A DNA stretch of 64,000 nucleotides from Rhodococcoides fascians A25f (GTDB lineage Bacteria > Actinomycetota > Actinomycetes > Mycobacteriales > Mycobacteriaceae), in the NCBI RefSeq assembly GCF_000760935.2, contig NZ_CP049744.1:4557501-4621500 (forward strand). The letters are read 5' to 3'. A model generated the notes under the pieces. It saw nothing but the letters and a program-made list of their open reading frames with translations. It was not told the DNA's origin and searched no databases. Of this stretch, positions 60,040 through 64,000 are shown piece after piece. The translations under genes and the position numbers were made by a program. The first letter of the stretch is position 1. Each line of letters starts with the position of its first letter.

Positions 60040-60801
60040 CTAGGAGAGAGTACTCTCCTGCTCGAACTCGAAATCCGCATCGCCGGTATCCCCGCCCGCG
60101 CCGTCCGATGCAACTGGGCCGCCCTTGGTGTTGCGCGCAGGCCGGACCGCCTTGTATCCCACGTTGCGCACTGTGCCGATCAGCGATTCGTACTCGGTGC
60201 CGAGCTTGGCGCGTAGGCGTCGAACATGGACGTCGACGGTGCGCGTGCCACCGAAGAAGTCGTAACCCCACACCTCCTGCAGCAGTTGGGCGCGAGTGAA
60301 CACGCGGCCCGCGTGCTGAGCCAGATACTTCAGCAGCTCGAATTCCTTGTAGGTCAGATCGAGCGGACGACCGCGCAGTCGCGCGGTGTAGGTGCCCTCG
60401 TCGATGATCAACTCGCCGAGCGTGATCTTGCCCGAGGTCTCCGGGCTCGCGACGCCGCCACTACGCCCCACCAGTAGCCGCAAGCGCGCGTCCAGCTCCG
60501 CCGGGCCGGTACCCGGAAGCAGGATGTCGTCCAGGCCCCAATCGGAGTTGACCGCCACGAGCCCGCCCTCGGTGAGAACCGCGACGACGGGGATGGCCGA
60601 CCCGGTACTGCCCAGCAGGCGACACAACCCGCGTGCCGCAGCCAAATCGGTGCGGGCGTCCACGAGCGCGATATCGGCCGAACCCGCTTCGAGTAGCGAG
60701 GAGACCTCGGTGGGCACCGGTCGCACGTGATGCGCCAGAAGAGCAAGGGACGGAAGAACGCCCTCCGGATTGGGGTCGGAGGTCAGTAGTAGGAGCTCCA
60801 C
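60040..60801 (-). CDS. glnR: GlnR-type orphan OmpR-family nitrogen regulator
   Basis: 253 residues. An atypical receiver domain (1-120) with VDARTD in place of the normal phosphorylated-Asp context is followed by an OmpR-type winged helix (about 130-220): [54 protein letters not shown] and [13 protein letters not shown] charged acidic tail ends the protein. No kinase is beside it, as for GlnR proteins in actinobacteria, which control ammonium assimilation genes. M. tuberculosis Rv0818 occupies the same place beside mshD. It is divergent from lmeA. Confidence 0.93.
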   Translation of the reverse strand: MELLLLTSDPNPEGVLPSLALLAHHVRPVPTEVSSLLEAGSADIALVDARTDLAAARGLCRLLGSTGSAIPVVAVLTEGGLVAVNSDWGLDDILLPGTGPAELDARLRLLVGRSGGVASPETSGKITLGELIIDEGTYTARLRGRPLDLTYKEFELLKYLAQHAGRVFTRAQLLQEVWGYDFFGGTRTVDVHVRRLRAKLGTEYESLIGTVRNVGYKAVRPARNTKGGPVASDGAGGDTGDADFEFEQESTLS

Positions 60802-60931
60802 TGCGTCTCCATTCTTACTGCTGGCCGGTCCAGCCCGAGCTGGATTGGAGTATTCGTCAAGGACACAGACTAGCTTGTCCGTACAACTGGCCGAAGCGGG
60901 CAGTACGCGACCCGTCGGTCACAATGGACGC

Positions 60932-61711
60932 GTGCGCACACTTCTCATCGGACTCGTCAGCCTGCTGGCCCTCGCGCTCGTCGTGGATTTCGGCGCGGCG
61001 GCGTATTCCGAATACCGAGTCTCACGCGCGATTCGCGCCGGTGGCGAACTCAATTCGGACCCCCAGGTGATCGTGCACGGATTCCCGTTCCTGACCCAGG
61101 CAGCGGACGGCCGTTACCAGAACATCGAGATCAGGGCTCAGGACGTTCCCACCGAATACGTCGGCTCGACGACCATCGAGGCCAATCTTCGCGGCGTCCA
61201 CATCGCCCTGTCGGACTTGATCGACAACAACGTCCGCGCCATTCCGGTCGACGAACTCGACGGCCGCGTCCGCATCGAAGCGACCGACCTCGGCCGGTTC
61301 CTCGGCATCGTCGACCTGCAGGTTTCTGCGCCCCCGGCCGACAAGTCCGACGGCACGGGCGGCTCGGGTGGCTCGGGGAAGACGACGACCGGAGGCGTCG
61401 TGCTGACCGGAACGGTGCCGGTCGGCCCACTGCAGACCACAGTGAGCGTGGAAGCCGACCTTCTGCTCGAGGGAGACAGTGTCGCCATCGTGGCATCCGA
61501 CTTCTACTTCGGCCCCGAGGGTCGGGCGGACTTCACGATTCCCGACTTCGCCAAGCCGACCGTGCTCGGGTTGTTCACCAAGACCATCGAGCGCCAGAAC
61601 CTGCCCTTCGGACTTCTGCCTACCGACGTGTACGCGGAAGGGTCGCAGATCGTCATCGAGGGTTCGGGCGACAACGTGACGATCGACCTCAACGAGATCG
61701 AAAAGCCGTGA
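60932..61711 (+). CDS. lmeA: LmeA-like DUF2993 envelope lipid-binding protein
   Basis: 259 residues from GTG 60932. An N-terminal membrane anchor or signal (LLIGLVSLLALALVVDFGAA) precedes a DUF2993 domain of about 220 residues rich in beta strands (VIVHGFPFLTQAADGRYQNI at about 46-65). A Gly/Ser-rich linker (TGGSGGSGKTTTGG) interrupts it near 145. In mycobacteria the homologue (Rv0817c/MSMEG_5785) is LmeA, a phospholipid-binding protein needed for full-length lipomannan; function here is inferred from homology and gene order. Its stop overlaps the thioredoxin-like gene start (GTGA). Confidence 0.88.
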   Translation: MRTLLIGLVSLLALALVVDFGAAAYSEYRVSRAIRAGGELNSDPQVIVHGFPFLTQAADGRYQNIEIRAQDVPTEYVGSTTIEANLRGVHIALSDLIDNNVRAIPVDELDGRVRIEATDLGRFLGIVDLQVSAPPADKSDGTGGSGGSGKTTTGGVVLTGTVPVGPLQTTVSVEADLLLEGDSVAIVASDFYFGPEGRADFTIPDFAKPTVLGLFTKTIERQNLPFGLLPTDVYAEGSQIVIEGSGDNVTIDLNEIEKP

Positions 61712-62127
61712 CAGGGATCACAGTCCTGTTGGTCGTGGCGGTCCTCGCCGTAGTCACCGGGCTCTACCTCCGGAGCCGGTCCGGCACCGTGCGCGCCGTA
61801 CGAGACACCGGCTCCGACACCGACGCGCTACGCCCACTCCTGCTCGAGGCGGGCATCACGACCGACACCGCGACCGTGCTGCACTTCTCGGCGGACTGGT
61901 GCGGACCGTGCGCGGCCGTCCGTCGCGTCGTAGGCCAAGTGCTGAACGACCGCAGCGGGGCCCGCGAAGTAGAGCTCGACATCGATGCCCATCCGGCCCT
62001 CGCTCGTGAGCTGGGAGTGCTGTCGTTGCCCACCACGTTCGTGCTCGACACCGAGTTGCGTCGGCGCTCCAGAATCGCGGGGGTTCCCTCCGCGGCGGCT
62101 CTGCGGTCCGCGCTCGACGCCCTGTGA
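61708..62127 (+). CDS. thiX: Membrane-anchored thioredoxin-like protein (ThiX)
   Basis: 139 residues, GTG overlapping the lmeA stop. One N-terminal hydrophobic helix (TVLLVVAVLAVVTGLYL) precedes a thioredoxin fold with active-site WCGPC in LHFSADWCGPCAAVRRVVGQ (about 58-77) and the cis-Pro loop in LSLPTTFVLD. Both catalytic cysteines are intact, so it can reduce or transfer thiol/disulfide. M. tuberculosis Rv0816c (thiX) is the positional match. A polycysteine leader ORF and sulfurtransferase genes follow. Confidence 0.9.
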   Translation: MTGITVLLVVAVLAVVTGLYLRSRSGTVRAVRDTGSDTDALRPLLLEAGITTDTATVLHFSADWCGPCAAVRRVVGQVLNDRSGAREVELDIDAHPALARELGVLSLPTTFVLDTELRRRSRIAGVPSAAALRSALDAL

Positions 62128-62176
62128 CCGCACCCGCTCGGGCCGGCGGTTCGACGCACCGCTGGTAGCAGGTAGG

Positions 62177-62272
62177 ATGCTCTTCGTGTTCTCCCGCCAC
62201 GAGCTGATGCTCACCAGTCGACGCACGGTTGATCTGTGCCGACTGGGCGGATGTTGCTGTCGCTGCTGCTGA
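62177..62272 (+). CDS. Polycysteine leader peptide upstream of DUF4395-cysA-sseC
   Basis: 31 codons: MLFVFSRHELMLTSRRTVDL then CRLGGCCCRCC and TGA. Six of the last eleven codons are cysteine and the TSRRTVDLCR core resembles the actinobacterial leader-peptide pattern (RRxVDLxR). In mycobacteria polycysteine short ORFs in front of this same sulfur operon are reported to act as cysteine-responsive attenuators. ATG 62177 lies close after TAGCAG, compatible with a leaderless transcript. Low cysteine would slow the ribosome at the end of this ORF and raise expression of the genes at 62379 onward. Confidence 0.85.
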   Translation: MLFVFSRHELMLTSRRTVDLCRLGGCCCRCC

Positions 62273-62378
62273 TTTCCTTCTGCCGCCACGCCCATGCGTG
62301 ATGTCGGCCCAAGACAGGAATCCACGTCCGAGCACTGCCTTTGCGGCGTGCCCCGGCCTCGTACAGGAGTACTTCTCG

Positions 62379-62846
62379 ATGTCGACACACGACACCCACA
62401 CCGACACCCACACGATCGACCAGGTCGACGTCCGCGGCCCGCGCTTCGCAGCGTGGATCACCACCGCCGTCCTGGTCGTCGTACTTCTCCTGACCACGAT
62501 CTCGGTCCCCGCAGCGGCAATCCTGCTCGGGCTACAGGCGATCGTGTTCGGAATCGGAGCCGTACGCGGACCCAAGCACAGTCCGTACGGCACGATCTAC
62601 GCGACGTTCGTCGCTCCGCGACTCTCCCCGACCAGCGAACGCGAGCCGGTGGCTCCGTTGAAGTTCGCTCAGCTGGTGGGATTCGCGTTCGCCGCCGTCG
62701 GAGTTCTCGGCTTCGTGCTCGGCGCTCCCGTCGTCGGCACCGTGGCAGCAGGCTTCGCCTTGTTCGCGGCGTTTCTCAACGCCGCGTTCGCGGTCTGCCT
62801 CGGGTGCATGCTCTACCCCCTCGCGGCGCGACTGCGCAGCACCTAG
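62379..62846 (+). CDS. DUF4395 membrane protein
   Basis: 155 residues from ATG 62379 (MSTHDTHTDTHTIDQVDVRG), after CAGGAG. Four hydrophobic helices follow: FAAWITTAVLVVVLLLTTIS, AILLGLQAIVFGIGAV, QLVGFAFAAVGVLGFVLGAP and the Ala/Phe-rich VAAGFALFAAFLNAAFAVC. A conserved C-GCxLYP-type end (FAVCLGCMLYPLAARL) holds two cysteines. DUF4395 proteins cluster with thioredoxin and rhodanese genes in actinobacteria, suggesting a role in sulfur trafficking across the membrane; the activity is unknown. Regulated by the polycysteine leader. Confidence 0.88.
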   Translation: MSTHDTHTDTHTIDQVDVRGPRFAAWITTAVLVVVLLLTTISVPAAAILLGLQAIVFGIGAVRGPKHSPYGTIYATFVAPRLSPTSEREPVAPLKFAQLVGFAFAAVGVLGFVLGAPVVGTVAAGFALFAAFLNAAFAVCLGCMLYPLAARLRST

Positions 62847-62895
62847 CACTCACACCCTTCTTCCGATCCGTACAAGAAAGACCGAAAGGAACACC

Positions 62896-63732
62896 ATGGC
62901 TCGCTCCGACGTCCTGGTCTCTGCCGACTGGGCCGAGCAGAACCTGAACGCACCGAAGACCGTCTTCGTCGAGGTCGACGAAGACGCCAGCGCCTACGAC
63001 GGCGGACACATCGAAGGTGCAGTCAAGCTCGACTGGCGCAAGGACCTGCAGGACCCGGTTCGCCGCGACTTCCTGGGCCAGGAGCAGTTCTCGGACCTGC
63101 TGTCGGCGAAGGGCATCAGCAACGACGACACCGTCGTTCTGTACGGCGGAAACAACAACTGGTTCGCCGCCTACGCCTACTGGTACTTCAAGCTCTACGG
63201 CCACAAGGACGTCAAGCTCATCGACGGTGGACGCAAGAAGTGGGAACTCGACGGACGCGCACTGTCGAAGGACGTCGTCAGCCGGGAGACCACCCAGTAC
63301 CGTGCCGAGGCTCCCGACCTGTCGATCCGCGCATTCCGCGACGAGGTCATCGACGCGATCGGCAACAAGAACCTGATCGACGTGCGCTCGCCCGACGAGT
63401 TCTCGGGCAAGATCCTCGCCCCGGCTCACCTGCCGCAGGAACAGGCTCAGCAGCGTGGTCATGTGCCGTCGGCGATCAACATCCCGTGGAGCACCACCGC
63501 CAACGAGGACGGCACGTTCAAGTCCGACGACGCGCTCGAAGAGCTGTACAAGACCAAGGGCTACGACGACGAGAAGGCCACCATCGCCTACTGCCGCATC
63601 GGTGAGCGTTCGAGCCACACCTGGTTCGTCCTCAAGGAGCTGCTGGGCAAGGAAGACGTCAAGAACTACGACGGTAGCTGGGTCGAGTACGGCTCCCTCG
63701 TCGGAGCACCCATCGAGTTGGAGGTTCACTGA
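62896..63732 (+). CDS. cysA: Thiosulfate sulfurtransferase (rhodanese), CysA-type
   Basis: 278 residues with GAAAGGAACACC before the ATG. Two rhodanese domains: the N-terminal inactive half contains VEVDEDASAYDGGHIEGAVK LDW and DGGRKKWELDGR; the C-terminal half has the active-site loop YCRIGERSSHTWFVLKELLG with catalytic Cys (about 234) and the CRxGxR substrate motif. It moves sulfane sulfur from thiosulfate to an acceptor. Not to be confused with the sulfate ABC protein CysA. M. tuberculosis homologues are cysA2/cysA3, beside sseC as here. It follows DUF4395 by 49 bp. Confidence 0.93.
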   Translation: MARSDVLVSADWAEQNLNAPKTVFVEVDEDASAYDGGHIEGAVKLDWRKDLQDPVRRDFLGQEQFSDLLSAKGISNDDTVVLYGGNNNWFAAYAYWYFKLYGHKDVKLIDGGRKKWELDGRALSKDVVSRETTQYRAEAPDLSIRAFRDEVIDAIGNKNLIDVRSPDEFSGKILAPAHLPQEQAQQRGHVPSAINIPWSTTANEDGTFKSDDALEELYKTKGYDDEKATIAYCRIGERSSHTWFVLKELLGKEDVKNYDGSWVEYGSLVGAPIELEVH

Positions 63733-63733
63733 T

Positions 63734-64000
63734 ATGTGTGGAGCACCCGTACAGGGCCAGACCATCCCGGCAGGCGTCGACGTCGAGAAGGAAACGGTCA
63801 TCACCGGCCGCGTCCTCGCCGGCGACGGTGAGCCGGTAGCAGGAGCGTTCGTGCGTCTGCTCGACGGCACCGGCGAGTTCACCGCCGAGGTCGTCGCGTC
63901 GGGCACCGGAGACTTCCGCTTCTTCGCCGCTCCCGGCCAGTGGACGCTGCGCGCACTGTCGGCATCGGGCAACGGCGACACCGTCATCGCTCCCGAGGGC
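63734..64000 (+). CDS. sseC: DUF1416 protein SseC-like, 5' part
   Basis: 89 codons are visible before the window ends; the family is about 100 residues, so most is present. The start MCGAPVQGQTIPAGVDVEKE is the DUF1416 signature, followed by TVITGRVLAGDGEPVAGAFV, a carboxypeptidase-regulatory-like beta sandwich. The Cys2 next to the start is a plausible sulfur-handling residue. It stands 1 bp after the cysA stop, as sseC2 does after cysA2. The exact role is not known. Confidence 0.92.
   Translation, partial: MCGAPVQGQTIPAGVDVEKETVITGRVLAGDGEPVAGAFVRLLDGTGEFTAEVVASGTGDFRFFAAPGQWTLRALSASGNGDTVIAPEG

Noticed and set aside
62776-63987. 403-codon minus-strand frame opposite cysA
   Set aside because: Shadow frame; cysA and sseC on the plus strand have clear family motifs and ribosome sites.

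Overview
The window is chromosomal DNA from a high-GC, mycolic-acid-type actinobacterium, most likely Rhodococcus or a close relative. The evidence is GC-rich coding with frequent GTG starts, many 4-base ATGA/GTGA gene overlaps, mycothiol synthase, LmeA, an Rpf resuscitation factor, SepH and an LCP wall-assembly protein. From memory, the gene order follows the M. tuberculosis stretch Rv0885-Rv0814c read backwards (sepH, DUF2537, SpoU methylase, MarR, DUF2771, cspB, rpfA, the Rv0862c/XPB helicase pair, dapC, desA1, dus, LCP, phoU, mshD, glnR, lmeA, thiX, cysA, sseC), with other genes inserted. I see no mobile element, phage, CRISPR array or rRNA. It is essentially core genome, so the interesting signals lie in leaders, operators and odd gene boundaries.

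Layout. 1-5 kb: end of a rhomboid-like membrane gene, sepH, a DUF6928 protein, a SpoU methyltransferase with DUF2537, and an Eis-like acetyltransferase. 4.5-12 kb: an MHS transporter, then two divergent DesK/DesR-type two-component modules sharing one control region; the right-hand one carries its own ABC-2 exporter. 12-25 kb: MarR plus MFS exporter, a purine permease, a PAP2 phosphatase, an Hsp90-fold ATPase with DUF3027, a glutaminyl cyclase lipoprotein, MFS plus DUF2771, a cold-shock protein and small membrane proteins. 24.6-25.7 kb: rpfA behind a perfect CRP-type box and a ydaO (c-di-AMP) riboswitch. 26-34 kb: helicase-associated protein plus XPB helicase, DUF3239, an F420-type enzyme, dapC, AraC and VOC proteins. 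34-43 kb: alkB-like gene, aroG with an aromatic-residue leader peptide, metE behind a cobalamin riboswitch, a siderophore-binding lipoprotein behind an IdeR-like box, ohrR-ohr, an oxidoreductase and a pseudouridine synthase. 43-50 kb: membrane and regulatory genes (XRE-cupin, ANTAR), tRNA-Glu/Asp/Phe, a gamma-butyrolactone-receptor-like TetR, a secreted lipase and tRNA-Lys. 50-64 kb: desA1, dus, LCP, phoU, pstSCAB behind a PHO box, mshD, glnR, lmeA, thiX, then the DUF4395-cysA-sseC sulfur genes behind a polycysteine leader ORF.

How the parts work together. Several transcription units are preceded by a metabolite or amino-acid sensing leader: Tyr/Phe/Trp codons before DAHP synthase, B12 before the B12-independent methionine synthase, c-di-AMP before rpfA, and cysteine codons before the sulfurtransferase genes. 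Phosphate (PHO box), iron (IdeR-like box), organic peroxide (OhrR) and cAMP-type (TGTGA-N6-TCACA) inputs are also visible. The least explained items are the Hsp90-like gene whose coding sequence appears to begin at a non-AUG codon, two tandem duplications that copy gene 3' ends together with their stop codons (sepH and aroG), an exact palindrome on the phoU promoter, and the perfect hairpins at 47.7 kb and 57.8 kb.
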